Positions 30,522 to 40,980 of a DNA stretch of 64,000 nt are shown here, piece after piece; position 1 is the first letter of the stretch, and each line of letters opens with the position of its first letter. The DNA is from Eukaryota sp. TZLM1-RC (taxonomy: Eukaryota; Metamonada: BaSk clade). The notes beneath the pieces were generated by a model. That model saw only the letters and a program-made list of their open reading frames with translations. It did no database searches and was not told where the DNA came from. The stretch is taken from contig JAUPSS010000003.1 in NCBI GenBank assembly GCA_040285825.1, positions 1,488,001 through 1,552,000 of the forward strand, written 5' to 3'. A program made the translations under genes and the position numbers.

Positions 30522-31215
30522 TTACCAAAATTTTAGTTTTATTCAAATCCTACAAATCAACATCTAAAAAATCCATCTCTCCCAAAACAAAAACACTAGA
30601 TGCAACTCTCTCATAGTGAGATCCAAGAGAAAGCAAAGCATCAGAAACCATCTTCAACATCCCCTTAAAAATAGAAAACACAATTCTATTTTGCCAAAAC
30701 AATCTGTTGAAATTTCTGCCAGTTCTTCTCTTTACAATCATTTCAAAATCATCCAAAAAACGTAAAGCAGTTGGTGCAAGTGAACCAAAAAGGGAAAATA
30801 CCAATGGATACAAATTGTATTTTGCATGCTGTAGACTGGCCAATTTGGACAAAGGTTCATTGTATTTTTTGAATTTAAAATTTTCAGCATTTGAAAGGGG
30901 ATTATGAATTTCAGAATTAACAAGCCTTTCATTTGAGGCATTACAAGGATCAACAGACATTACATCCAATAAAATGAAGCTTTTATCTAATCCAGGTAAT
31001 ATTACATCACCTCTACTATTCTTATGAAAATCATCTTCAGCATCAAACAGACTTAACAACAGAGGTTCCAAGAAGGATTCAATTCTATGAGATTTACACA
31101 TACAATATAACTGGTCTCTTACAGCATCATGAACTTTGCTTCTAAAAGTAATAGAATGTTTACAATTTAACAAATGAGTAGTTGTAATTTCTCGAGAGCA
31201 TTTACAAATTAAATT
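30522..31215 (-). mobile_element. 5'-truncated LINE (family A) with target duplication
   Basis: A minus-strand open frame of about 220 codons is nearly intact. It has a zinc finger (LICKCSREITTTHLLNC), SKVHDAVRDQLYCM, a restriction-like endonuclease core (RGDVILPGLDKSFILLDVMS; KFKKYNEPL) and a tail (FSLFGSLAPTALRFL). ATATCTTTTTT occurs at 30511-30521 and 31216-31226 as target duplication. The element ends in GGTAAAAAAAA (minus strand). It lies about 25-35 bases upstream of the UTP25 start. Confidence 0.85.
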
Positions 31216-31248
31216 ATATCTTTTTTGATTCGCTGTTTGATAAATAAA

Positions 31249-32946
31249 ATGGTACCTGGACAAAAAATGGCAAAATTCTCAATGCCAGACTCTATTGAAC
31301 CACCGTTAAAACAACCCCGATCAGATGGAGCTACTAATCTTTCAGAATACTCTCTTGATGAGTCTGATATATCATCACTCAATCTTCCATATTGCAGATT
31401 TGCTTCTTGTACAAATGACCGTCCTTCAACCAAATTATCTCCTGTAGAACATTCATCATTACGAATAGCTTCCACCCCTGCAACTTCTATCACATGTTCA
31501 CCAGTCACAGAGATGCCTCTTCAACCCAAGCTTCTGTCTCATATTTCTTCCAAATTACCCGAGCTGTCGAACGATGAAACCACTATTATAAACTCTCTCT
31601 TTAACTATTCCGATGTTTTGTACACTTCTCGGTCCCATGTTGGCAAGCTAGAAGACCCCCTCCTGTATGGCACGCTTTTGCACATCACCAACCACATCCT
31701 CAAACTCCAAGCCAGAATTGAAGCTCATAATCTCAAAATCAAGCAGGAACTCCCAGGACCTTTTCCAGATCAAGGTTTCACTCGACCTTCTGTCTTGATT
31801 CTTTGTCCTTTTAGGAGCCATGTTTACAAAATGGTGAATTATTTATTTGAAATATTTCCAAACATTAAAGAAATTGGAAATAAAAAAAGATTTCTTGAAG
31901 AATTTGGTGCTTTGGGCACTGATGATGGTTATGGTGATGTAATGGAGAAGAAACCGGAAGACTGGAATCAAATATTTTACGGTAATGTTGACGATTGCTT
32001 TGTTTTGCCGGTAAGTTTTGCATTTAAACAAATCAAATTATTCTCTTCATTTATCAAGGCGGACGTTATATTTGCCTCTCCTTTGGGGTTAAAAATGATA
32101 ATCAAAAAGGAAGGTGATTTCTCCTTTTTGAGCTCCTTGTCGATGGTTTTTGTCGATGCTGTAGACGTCATTTTCCATCAAAATTGGGAGCATTTGACAT
32201 CCATACTTGGTCAAGTCAACCAAATTCCAAAGAAACTCTCCGAAACCACTGACATTAGTAGACTCTGGCCCGTATTTCAGGATGGTAAGCCCCATGTAGC
32301 CCGACAAACAATTCTTTATTCTCATTTAAATTTCCCTTTATTAATGAATTTGTTTAAGAAATCTTCAAATATGAATGGAAAAGTATCTTTTTCCAAAGAA
32401 CCTAATGCAATTATTTCCAAGTTAAATAATGGAGGTTCACAGACATTTTTAAGAATTTCAAATTGTTCAAGAGCAAATGAAATAGATAACAGATTTAAAA
32501 TTTTATTGTCCACTGTGTTACCTAGGTTATTAGTACAAAAGAAAAGAATTGTCATTTTTGTATCGGACTATTTAACATTTACCCTAGCTAAGCAAAGATT
32601 AAAAAAAGAGCAATTACACTTTTATCCTATTTGTGAGTATGATAAGAAATCTACCATTGACAGAGCTAGAACTTATTTCGCAAAAGATCAAGAAGGGGTT
32701 ATTCTTTTATTAAGTGGAAGATTCTATTTTTACCAACGTTTAAAAATCATCAATAGCCATCATATTGTGTTTTTTGATTTGCCTTATTACCCAATTCATT
32801 ATCCTTTTTTAATCAATGGATCATCAGAAAATTCATCAACTACTATCTTTAGTAAATTTGATGGTTATTTCTTGGAGAATATAGTTGGTTCAAGAGAAGC
32901 AGTTTCCATGATTAATTCAGACCAAACAACTTTTATTGTTCAATAG
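31249..32946 (+). CDS. UTP25: UTP25-like small-subunit processome protein
   Basis: This encodes 566 residues. An acidic/Ser-rich N-terminus precedes the conserved region: RPSVLILCPFRSHVYKMVNY, KKRFLEEFGA, NQIFYGNVDDCFVLPVSFAF, ADVIFASPLGLKMII, and FLSSLSMVFVDAVDV with HQNWEHL. These are the landmarks of Utp25 (digestive-organ expansion factor), a helicase-like protein that lacks usable Walker motifs and works in U3-dependent 18S rRNA maturation in the nucleolus. The C-terminal RecA-like part (KKRIVIFVSDYLTF) is also present. I chose the ATG at 31249; the upstream frame start is not ATG. A LINE insertion sits just upstream and may have replaced its promoter. Confidence 0.88.
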   Translation: MVPGQKMAKFSMPDSIEPPLKQPRSDGATNLSEYSLDESDISSLNLPYCRFASCTNDRPSTKLSPVEHSSLRIASTPATSITCSPVTEMPLQPKLLSHISSKLPELSNDETTIINSLFNYSDVLYTSRSHVGKLEDPLLYGTLLHITNHILKLQARIEAHNLKIKQELPGPFPDQGFTRPSVLILCPFRSHVYKMVNYLFEIFPNIKEIGNKKRFLEEFGALGTDDGYGDVMEKKPEDWNQIFYGNVDDCFVLPVSFAFKQIKLFSSFIKADVIFASPLGLKMIIKKEGDFSFLSSLSMVFVDAVDVIFHQNWEHLTSILGQVNQIPKKLSETTDISRLWPVFQDGKPHVARQTILYSHLNFPLLMNLFKKSSNMNGKVSFSKEPNAIISKLNNGGSQTFLRISNCSRANEIDNRFKILLSTVLPRLLVQKKRIVIFVSDYLTFTLAKQRLKKEQLHFYPICEYDKKSTIDRARTYFAKDQEGVILLLSGRFYFYQRLKIINSHHIVFFDLPYYPIHYPFLINGSSENSSTTIFSKFDGYFLENIVGSREAVSMINSDQTTFIVQ

Positions 32947-33002
32947 TTTTCATTGTTTAGTATTGTTTTAGTAAATTAGTTTTCATTGTTTAGTATTGTT
33001 TT

Positions 33003-35819
33003 TTAAATTTTCAATCTTTTTCCATTCTTACGATTAGGAGTTGAAGCAATCTCTCTATTAATAGAAGGAGTTCTTCTTAAGGAATGAATTCCACCAATGG
33101 AAATACTATTCTGCTTACTTTCTTGAGTCTCTTTCATTATTGCTTCACCACTATCTTGAACTTGTTTGATAATATCGTGCTCTTTCCTGACGTCCTCCAA
33201 TGAATTTCTCACACTGAAGAATACTGGTCCAAGCTCAGCCAACCATTCAGGTTCAACAACTGAAACACATTGCATATACTCCTTTGTGGTGACGACAGAA
33301 TCGTGGTAAATGACGTAATCAGCCGAGTGAGAAAGACCATACAGAGATGAAGATGGATGGAGGTGGAGAGTGAGAGCAGTTCGAAGATTGTTATAAACAC
33401 CGATAGATTTCATTTTAGCAGAGTTATGAAAATAAGCTGCCGTTATGGCCTTCCTGATCCTTATCGATGACGTTTCAATTTCACCGGAACATGAAATGAT
33501 TGGCAAATCAAGAGAACGTAAAATTTCTATTAATTGATTTCTAATTTCACGAACTTTGTTCAAAGATTTCGGATGAAGATAGTTCTTGACACACCAAAAT
33601 GAATCAAAACCATTCCGTTCCCATGATAAATAGATATTAAGCAGAGTTAAATGATCGCTCTCTGCAATCATAAACTTTTCATGTGCTAAGTCCGCCTCCT
33701 CCTCCTCATTTCTGGGTCTGTTGAAAAGAGAAGGTACTGATAGAGCCGAAACGATGGTCAAAACTTCGTCTGAGCACTCAAAATCAATAGAAGAAACAAT
33801 CATTTTTGATAGGGTCGGGTCTAATGGAAACTCCGCTAAGTGACGTCCTAATTGAGTCAAAACCCCTCCATTATCCAAGGCACCAGAAAGCCATAGCTGA
33901 AACATTGAGTTAAGTAACGTCTGGTGGGGAGGAGGGTCCATAAACTCAAAATCAATCAAATCTTCAATTCCAAGCGATTTTAACAACAAAACAACATTTG
34001 CTAAATTGGTTCGTTGGATTTCAGGAATCGCTGAAGGCAACATTTCTTCGTTATAACATCTTTCGGTATACAATCTATAGCACTGCCCAGGTCCTGTTCT
34101 GCCCGATCTACCACTCCTTTGATCAGCCTGGGCTTGAGAAATAGGAGTGATCAAAAGAGAATCCATTCCTATCGAGGGATTGTAAAGTTTACATTTGAAA
34201 TATCCACAATCAATAACATACCTGATACCATCAACTGTCACTGATGTTTCGGCAATGTTGGTGGCAACCACAATCTTTCGCTCTCCTTCTTTTGCCGGTG
34301 AAAAGATTCTTGATTGAAGGTCAGCAGAGAGCTGAGAATACAAAGGCAGAATAACTGCGGGCTTGCTCTTCTTATTCTTTTCAAGTTTTTCTTGAATTAA
34401 GAAACAAATAGCATCAATATCTTCTTGACCAGTGGCAAAGATCAGAATGTCACCAACTGGAGAAGAATTGTGGATGGCCACAGCCTGTTTGACAGCAGCA
34501 TCCACATAGTCATCAACCATTGCCTTGGAGTGGAGAATTTCAACAGGAAAAGTTCTTCCAGGAACTCTAAAGACGGGAGCATCACCAAAGAATCTAGCGA
34601 ATCGTTCAGCATCTAGTGTTGCTGAGGTGATGATGACACGAAGATCAAGTCTTCTTGCCAAAACCCTTTTAAGTAGACCAAATAAAACATCAGTATTCAA
34701 GCTCCTTTCATGAGCTTCATCCATTATGATGACAGAATAGTCGGACAACATGTCATCAGACAAACTCTCTCTTAGCAGAATACCATCAGTCATGAACTTA
34801 ATTCTTGTTGCTTCACTCGAAACGTCCTCGAACCGAATAGCATATCCTACTTCTTCTCCAAGTACCACTCCTCTTTCTTGACTGACTCTCCTTGCAACAG
34901 AAACGGCAGCCATCCTTCTGGGCTGGGTGCATCCTATGGTCAACTTGGAATCACCAACAGATGCAAAACCACTGTCTAGTAGATACTGGGGAATTTGAGT
35001 GGTCTTTCCAGAACCTGTTTCACCTAAAACTACCACTACTTGGTTTTCTCTTATTAATTGAATTAAAGAATCTTTACTATTGTATATTGGGAGTCGTTTG
35101 CGTTGTTCAGAAAGGTCAAGACTTCTAGAGAAATCTGATTGGGGAGCTGATTCTAGCTTATCCATAGCTTCCATATAACCCCCGGTCAACGCCACGTGGC
35201 CCGTCTCGTCATCATTTTGACCTATGACGTCATCAGGAACGTGAGCCACCCCTAATAATCTCTTTGCACTCCTGATTCTACTCTTTTGTTCTCTCACCTC
35301 TAACAAAGTTGAGGACCCTTTCCTTGCCAGACGAGCAATATCAGCATTGCGATCCTTGACGACAAGTATTTCCTCCTGCTTGTTAGCAAAAGCAAGCTTT
35401 CCTTTGAGGAAGGGGGGAGTGGTAGAGTGAACAGAGAGCATGACTCGAGATTCTTCCTCTTCGTCAAGTGTCTTTTGATCCGTTTTACGTGCTCTTGCGA
35501 TGCCAGAAGTAAGCATACGATTCTCTTCCCAACGTTTAGAGTCTTCGTGCACCTGCGAAAAGACAAGAGATTTGTGTTTTTCCATTCTGGTTTTGGTAGA
35601 ATCTGTTGGAGTGGAAGTTTTAGGGATAAAGGGTCTGTAAGCATGTACACGAGATGAAGAGTCTATACGTGGAGAAAAGTCCCAGTCTTTACGTATTTGA
35701 GAGGTATTACGTCTACGAGGATTGATTCTGGGAGAAGGTTGTGGTAATTCTGGTTTATTAGGGGGATAAGGGACAGATGGCAAGTTTCTGTATTGTTGTG
35801 GTCGTCTTGAAGGTTTCAT
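33003..35819 (-). CDS. PRP16: PRP16-type DEAH-box splicing helicase
   Basis: This encodes 938 residues. The N-terminal region carries the PRP16/DHX38 landmarks WEENRMLTSGIA, PPFLKGKLAFANKQEE and DIARLARKGS. The helicase core has GETGSGKTTQIPQ (motif I, about residue 265), TQPRRMAA (Ia), MTDGILLRE, DEAHERS (II, about residue 362), ITSATLDAERF (III) and QRSGRSGRTGPGQCYRLY (VI). The winged-helix, ratchet and OB-fold C-terminal region follows. PRP16 remodels the spliceosome after the first step of splicing using ATP. The N-terminal landmarks separate it from PRP2, PRP22 and PRP43. The ATG at 35819 opens an Arg/Pro-rich start (MKPSRRPQQYRNLP). Confidence 0.9.
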   Translation of the reverse strand: MKPSRRPQQYRNLPSVPYPPNKPELPQPSPRINPRRRNTSQIRKDWDFSPRIDSSSRVHAYRPFIPKTSTPTDSTKTRMEKHKSLVFSQVHEDSKRWEENRMLTSGIARARKTDQKTLDEEEESRVMLSVHSTTPPFLKGKLAFANKQEEILVVKDRNADIARLARKGSSTLLEVREQKSRIRSAKRLLGVAHVPDDVIGQNDDETGHVALTGGYMEAMDKLESAPQSDFSRSLDLSEQRKRLPIYNSKDSLIQLIRENQVVVVLGETGSGKTTQIPQYLLDSGFASVGDSKLTIGCTQPRRMAAVSVARRVSQERGVVLGEEVGYAIRFEDVSSEATRIKFMTDGILLRESLSDDMLSDYSVIIMDEAHERSLNTDVLFGLLKRVLARRLDLRVIITSATLDAERFARFFGDAPVFRVPGRTFPVEILHSKAMVDDYVDAAVKQAVAIHNSSPVGDILIFATGQEDIDAICFLIQEKLEKNKKSKPAVILPLYSQLSADLQSRIFSPAKEGERKIVVATNIAETSVTVDGIRYVIDCGYFKCKLYNPSIGMDSLLITPISQAQADQRSGRSGRTGPGQCYRLYTERCYNEEMLPSAIPEIQRTNLANVVLLLKSLGIEDLIDFEFMDPPPHQTLLNSMFQLWLSGALDNGGVLTQLGRHLAEFPLDPTLSKMIVSSIDFECSDEVLTIVSALSVPSLFNRPRNEEEEADLAHEKFMIAESDHLTLLNIYLSWERNGFDSFWCVKNYLHPKSLNKVREIRNQLIEILRSLDLPIISCSGEIETSSIRIRKAITAAYFHNSAKMKSIGVYNNLRTALTLHLHPSSSLYGLSHSADYVIYHDSVVTTKEYMQCVSVVEPEWLAELGPVFFSVRNSLEDVRKEHDIIKQVQDSGEAIMKETQESKQNSISIGGIHSLRRTPSINREIASTPNRKNGKRLKI

Positions 35820-36043
35820 TTGAGAGGAGTTGTATGAGTATCAGTAAAGTAAAGTAAAACTGTGAATTTCATCGGAAATGCATACATCTGATCATGTAGC
35901 ATTCCTCCATTCCCTTATACGGTTTCCTTTTCAGGATCACAGCGCCCGAAGGCAATACATTTATACAAACAACTATCACTCTCTCACCTCCCTTCTAAAT
36001 GTCTCTGGTCTGATCCCAGTAAAATGTTCAGAAATCGCAATCT

Positions 36044-37292
36044 CTAGCTGATTTCTTGAAGCGAAATGTCTCTAGACCAGCGTTCATCACATCTAGGACA
36101 TTCAAAGTAAGCAAAATTGATTCTTCGAGTGCCTTCATGATACACCTTCCTGTGATGTACCTTGCAACAATTGGTTTTGGCAGATGTCATGTATTCATCT
36201 CCAACCTTCACATTGGCAAAGTATTTCTTTACTTCTGTCAGAAACTTCTTATTTGGGGCTTTGGTGGATTGTCGAGAAGGTCCATTACCACCATTACCAA
36301 ACCAAATAATAGTTTCCCTGTTATTAGCTAGTCTCTTAATTTTGTTAATAAAATGAATGAACCTTTTTTGTCTTCTTATCACAAAATCAAACTTATTTCG
36401 TCTCAAAATTCTCTCTGTACTATTGGTCAAAGTTTGGGAAAGCAAAGAAATTGTTTCCTGCTCATCATTCCTTATCAGTGAAGCTATTTCAATGAGATAC
36501 CTGTTGAAGCTCTCAACGGAATAAGTGTTCACAGAGGATTGAGTGAGTGGCTGGGGAAAATCAATTATTTTTGCTTTCGGATCCAGTAGAATTCCAGATT
36601 GTTCAACAATTACCCTATTCTCTTGTGAACAATGTCCAGTTGTCCAACCACATAAATTTGAATGGTTTGGATCAACCGCCACGAAAAAAGGTCTTCTCTG
36701 ATGGGAGGATCCTGCGAGCAATCTTGAGACCGTCTAGCAATTTTCCTCGGTCGGTTAGCTCGCCCATTTATTCTCTTATTTCGTTTTCTAGTGGACTCTC
36801 TGAAATAAGGACGACTTTGACCCAATGCTTGAATTTCAGAATTTTTTCGCCTGGTGCACGTCTTTTTGGGTTTCTTTGAAAAAGTGATGCGCAATAAGAG
36901 TCCATTGCTAGAAATTGAGAAAGTTTTAAATTTTTTCTTGTTAAAAAACTTAAAAGGGTTCCGTAATAATTGTTGGTAGGATTCAATTTTTTGAAATATT
37001 CCAGAGCTTGTTGATTAAAAGGAACAAACCCTGGAACTTTGGTGGCAATTGGGGATAAGGCATGTCTTCGAAATACATTTGGGCATGTACTTTCTAGACG
37101 ATGTAAAATTGACAATCCCCAATGGCTTATCAACCAACAATTATAAACAGTGACATCCAATTCATCATGTCTCAGGGCACGTGTATACAAATCATTAGAT
37201 GTTACTGTTTGGTTCCAAATTTTGGAAATATGAAAATGATATTCATCATACCATTGTCTTAAATTTTCAGAAATTGTGGAACCGGAAACCAC
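36044..37292 (-). pseudogene. Fanzor-like nuclease, copy F4, type II; catalytic half open, upstream half frameshifted
   Basis: The last 225 codons (36721-36044) are open and carry every catalytic landmark. RuvC-I is FVAVDPNHSNLCGW (D near 36672). RuvC-II is ETIIWFGNGGNGPSR followed by GDEYMTS. Zinc-finger ligands are TNCCKVHH and FECPRC, and the RuvC-III end is RWSRDIS. Upstream, two other frames continue the protein. One (36894-36610) has a highly basic region (RKRNKRINGRANRPRKIARR) that could serve as nuclear signal. The other (37292-36768) has ATKVPGFVPFNQQALEYFKK. Two frame changes (near 36700 and 36800-36890) separate them, so the copy as read is broken. Unseen introns or sequencing errors are alternatives. 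Fanzor proteins use an RNA made from the element's 3' end to cut DNA. The 3' end here points at the start of PRP16 about 220 bases away. The N-terminal limit is uncertain; a GC-richer frame at 37267-37674 may belong to it. Confidence 0.7.
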
Positions 37293-37659
37293 ACAACTGA
37301 ATATACTTTGATGGAGCAGGACACTCCATCTGCTTACCCATAGACCTGAAGAAATTCAGTTTCCAGGTAACAGGGCCATGGGTCAGCAGCTGTCTGTGAG
37401 CTGATTCGAGTTGAACAGCTCTATTGCTTAAAAGAGCAGCCTGACAAAAGGGTGGATGTTCTTGGCCCTCTACTAACGGAGGCCACGGCCAGGTAGCACT
37501 TGATGTCATATGCGTAAGAGCCTCATAGACATCAAGGTTAGTGCTCTTGAAAGGCTCCCTAACTTTAGGTCGACTGTGGGTGACGTAGTGGAAGCACTGG
37601 GACCAGAATTGACGGTGAGCGAGCCAGCAGGACAGATGCGGATATTCTAATAGAAGCTT

Positions 37660-38604
37660 TCTTGCCAAAACCAAACTTTCTTGTTTTGGTTCTTACCCAA
37701 ACAATTCTGTTCTTCCAGATAAATTGATCAAAAGAACGTCCTGAGTCCTTTAAGAAACTGCCTAAATCATTCAAGAAAGATAGTCCTTCCCTGCCTAAAG
37801 TACCAAAAATAGAAATTCCAATTGGAACAAAAACGATGTTTCTGGCACGTTGTTTGTCCAAACGTACAAATACATCAAAACCCAATTATTGATCAATTAT
37901 TATTCATCAATTATTGAGGGTTGATTCAATGTCCGAAACAGTTGTACAATCAATAATTAATTTCTGGCCGCTATGCCAAGCACATTGAATGTCACCTCAT
38001 TTTTGACTTTGAGCAAGCTCCATTTCATCAAAAACTGGTTCTAGTCGTACTGGATGATGGGCACTCTTCAACAAATCATAAATGCAATCGCGAACGGCAT
38101 TGTAAATTATCGACCTCTTCTGAGTGAAGTTCCTACAAGATAAACCATGAGTATAGGAAGCAACTGCTCAACATTTACAACGAATATTTGTTAAACACTG
38201 AGGGGGAGGTAAGTTCAAACGTAGTCTCATAATTGTTAAAAACTGGGAATCGGAAAGCAACAGACCAAAACGGCGAGGTACTTGGGTTATTAGGCAAGAT
38301 GCACTGTTGATAAAAGAACCTTTATCGCAAAGGGAAATGTTGCAAAGGAAGAATCACCTGAATTATTAGCCAAGCTAATTTGTTCTTCTAGTGATTCAGC
38401 TTCGAGAGCCTTAATCAATTTCTTTTGCAGTTTAGGGACAGTTCTCAAAAAATTACTTAAATCTTTAACTTCAACAGAGGCACGATCAACTGTAGAAGCA
38501 AACATTGAAAACCACAGTTTATCAGAGCAGTTATCAAGGAATATTTTGACAAAGAGAGCAGCATGGTGAAAGAATATTGCAAGTGGAGCAACTGTGAATT
38601 TCAC
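37660..38604 (-). mobile_element. Decayed LINE (family E), C-terminal part
   Basis: Minus-strand fragments in order are KLQKKLIKALEAESLEEQIS, a VPRRFGLLLSDSQF linker, the NAVRDCIYDLL helix, LIIDCTTVSDIES (endonuclease core), and VPIGISIFGTLGREGLSFLN with WKNRIVW. These match the layout of the other LINEs. Stops and frame changes are present. It abuts the Fanzor copy F4. Confidence 0.6.
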
Positions 38605-39106
38605 ATATCATGCATTCCCCTGTGAAATTTACTCCTTTTTTCAACTTTCTCAGTGTCTACTCACAGGGTGTAAGAGACATGTAGCATCATTTGACGAAGA
38701 CAATCATGATCTTCGTCAATGGGCTAGCTTACTTAAATACACCTACTGCTTTCACAGAACAAAGCCTCGCGACTTGATGTATCTAAGTGGATTTACCAAA
38801 TGCTACTAAGGTATTTGTAGATCAGTCTCAAAAGTTTTTCCAAAGTTTTTGTTTCTGTATGCTCACGTTCCCTATTCATCTCCTCAACAGAGCTTCTGGG
38901 CAAGTGTATCTTTCTGGCCACAATTCTGCTTTCTTCTTAATTTGAATATTATTGGCACGTTATTATGCTAAGAAGCTCCTGAACTGTGTGTTCTAGGTTT
39001 TCTGTGTTTTTGTCTACACCATTAAGTAAAAGTTGAAAACTAAGACCCATAGATGTCGATACCAAAGGATGGCTTTAAGTAGTATAATTAATCGAATGAC
39101 TACAAG
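38605..39106. other. Unassigned; probable 5' part of Fanzor copy F5
   Basis: A 70-codon frame at 38594-38809 (FDEDNHDLRQWASLLKYTYC) and broken continuations resemble decayed coding sequence. Sequence near 39060-39109 (CCAAAGGATGG...) resembles the start of copy F1. Confidence 0.3.
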
Positions 39107-39122
39107 AACAATTAGTTTATTA

Positions 39123-40967
39123 GGTAATTTGGCAAAAATTGAAGAGCAACTTTTAGCTATTCAAGAACTAAAAATTGACAGGCATTTAGCGTTTTCGGTT
39201 CTGAATGTGTATTTTGGATCAAAAATTAATCATCTTCTTCGTTCTTTATCTCTTACAATTTCACATGATTTTGCACGTCAATATAATGCTGGGAGAACCA
39301 ATTTTTCAGGAGATTTCGTGGAAGTTTGTCCGTCAAAAATTCCTTATCATGGATTTTTTAGTCCTAAATTTGCTGGAGTTGGTTTTTCAAAAGCAGAGTA
39401 TTTATGCAAAAGTGTTTTCATTGGTGGTATGAAAAATTTTCTTTTTAAGTGGCAACTCCGGTTTGATCAAATTCTTTTGAATGAATCACATCCTTTATTA
39501 ATTTCACTCGAGCACATGGTGCAATAACTACCTATTGATGTGTGGAATAAGTGTTTTCCTTCAAGTTTGCCTTCTGTACCTCCAAGATCTATGTCTAATC
39601 TTCATCTTGCTGTTGTGAAATTGCAGAAGTCTGTTTTAATTGGTTTTGAAGACCTGGATTTCTCTAAACGATTTGGTGTGACTAAGATTAATAATCCCGT
39701 CTTTGCTGCTTTTTTATCAGACATCCAGAATTGCACTAGTGTAATATCTCAGCAACCAAGGCCATTTGGTCTTCACTTAACAAATGAAGCTTAGAAACAA
39801 AACATGCGTTTGAGATTAGGGCTGTATCCAAGTGGTTTTTTGGATAATTCTTTTTGTATTTGTAACGAAAAACCGACTGTCAATTTCCGTCATATTGTAA
39901 GTTGTAAAAAATTTCATCAATATCGGTCAGTTCTTCATAATGCCGTTCGTGATGTGACATATGAGATGTTTAAGTGTTACAATTTTAGTTGCAAAGTAGA
40001 ACCGTTGTTGAAGCATTATAGCGATAATAATTTGTTTAGTTCTCGTCGAGGTGGTTTAATTGCTCTTTTTGTGGATTCTTTTCAAGTTGTTGTAGATTTT
40101 ACTACAGTTGATCCATTTGCTTCTATTTATCGTGATGATGTTTTAGTTAGTTCTAATGGTCATTTCAACAAGGCTGAGGATCGTAAAACAGACAAATATA
40201 CTAAGGTATTAAATGATTTAAATATGAACCTTTATTCGAAGTTTTCGTTTGTTTTTTTTAGGATAAATTTATTTTCAACGCTAACAAAACATTAAACAAA
40301 AAACTAGAACTCAATATCCTCAATACACGCATCAACATCATCAAATCTTTTAAGCGCGCGATTTTCATACTCTATTCCTAATTGTAACAGTGCTTTGGTC
40401 AACATTTCTGGAATTGCTTTAAGAATACTGAAAACAATTCTATTGTGCCAGAAATTGAAGTTCAATTCTTTTCCTGCTCTTTCTTTTATTAAACTTCTGA
40501 AACCTTCAAGAAATTTAATGCCAGATATTCCAATGTTACCAAAAAGAGAAACAGCAAATGGAACCAACTGATACTTAACATGCTCAACACGTCCTAGCTG
40601 AGATAAGGGTTCATTGTACTTTCTGATTTTGCTCTTTTCAGCAAAGCAAAGTGGAGTTTCATCTCTTTTAGCAAAGTCAATTGCTGATTTCGTTTGTTCC
40701 ATTTGCCATCTTGATTTTTGGCAACATTGAACAGTCTGCCTTGAATTTTCTCAATGATTTTAATAATTTTTGTCGTTCAAGTGGTAAGAATTTTGCAAGG
40801 AATTTATGGAAAAATCGCATTATTTTTGCTTTGTATAGAAGTGTTCCCAAGTACTTAAATTCAATGATGTCCAAGCTGTATAAGGATTCATCAAGAGTTG
40901 GCGTGGAGAATTTTGTTTCTTATGTGTTTTAATTTGTTTTGTTTTGTTTTGTTTCTTCGTCTAAAAT
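39123..40967 (+). mobile_element. 5'-truncated LINE (family D) inserted in a Fanzor copy, itself interrupted
   Basis: The target duplication AATTAGTTTATTA is at 39110-39122 and 40968-40980. The frame encodes the RT-to-endonuclease region: GNLAKIEEQLLAIQEL; GVGFSKAEYLCKSVFIGGMK; FCICNEKPTVNFRHIVSC (zinc finger); VLHNAVRDVTYEMF; and RRGGLIALF...VVVDFTTVDPF. It is interrupted at 40254-40698 by another LINE, then resumes (LNFLNDFNNF; RNLWKNRIIFALY). The 3' tail is TTTTG repeats. Two in-frame stops (39526, 39792) were seen. Confidence 0.75.
40254..40687 (-). mobile_element. Nested LINE tail (family F) inside the family D LINE
   Basis: TTTCGTTTGTT occurs at 40243-40253 and 40688-40698. The sister copy at 47840-48485 has the uninterrupted sequence here, which proves the insertion. 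The insert encodes on the minus strand KSKIRKYNEPLSQLG, VSLFGNIGISGIKFLEGF and FWHNRIVFSILKAIP, the C-terminus of a LINE. Confidence 0.85.
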
Positions 40968-40980
40968 AATTAGTTTATTA

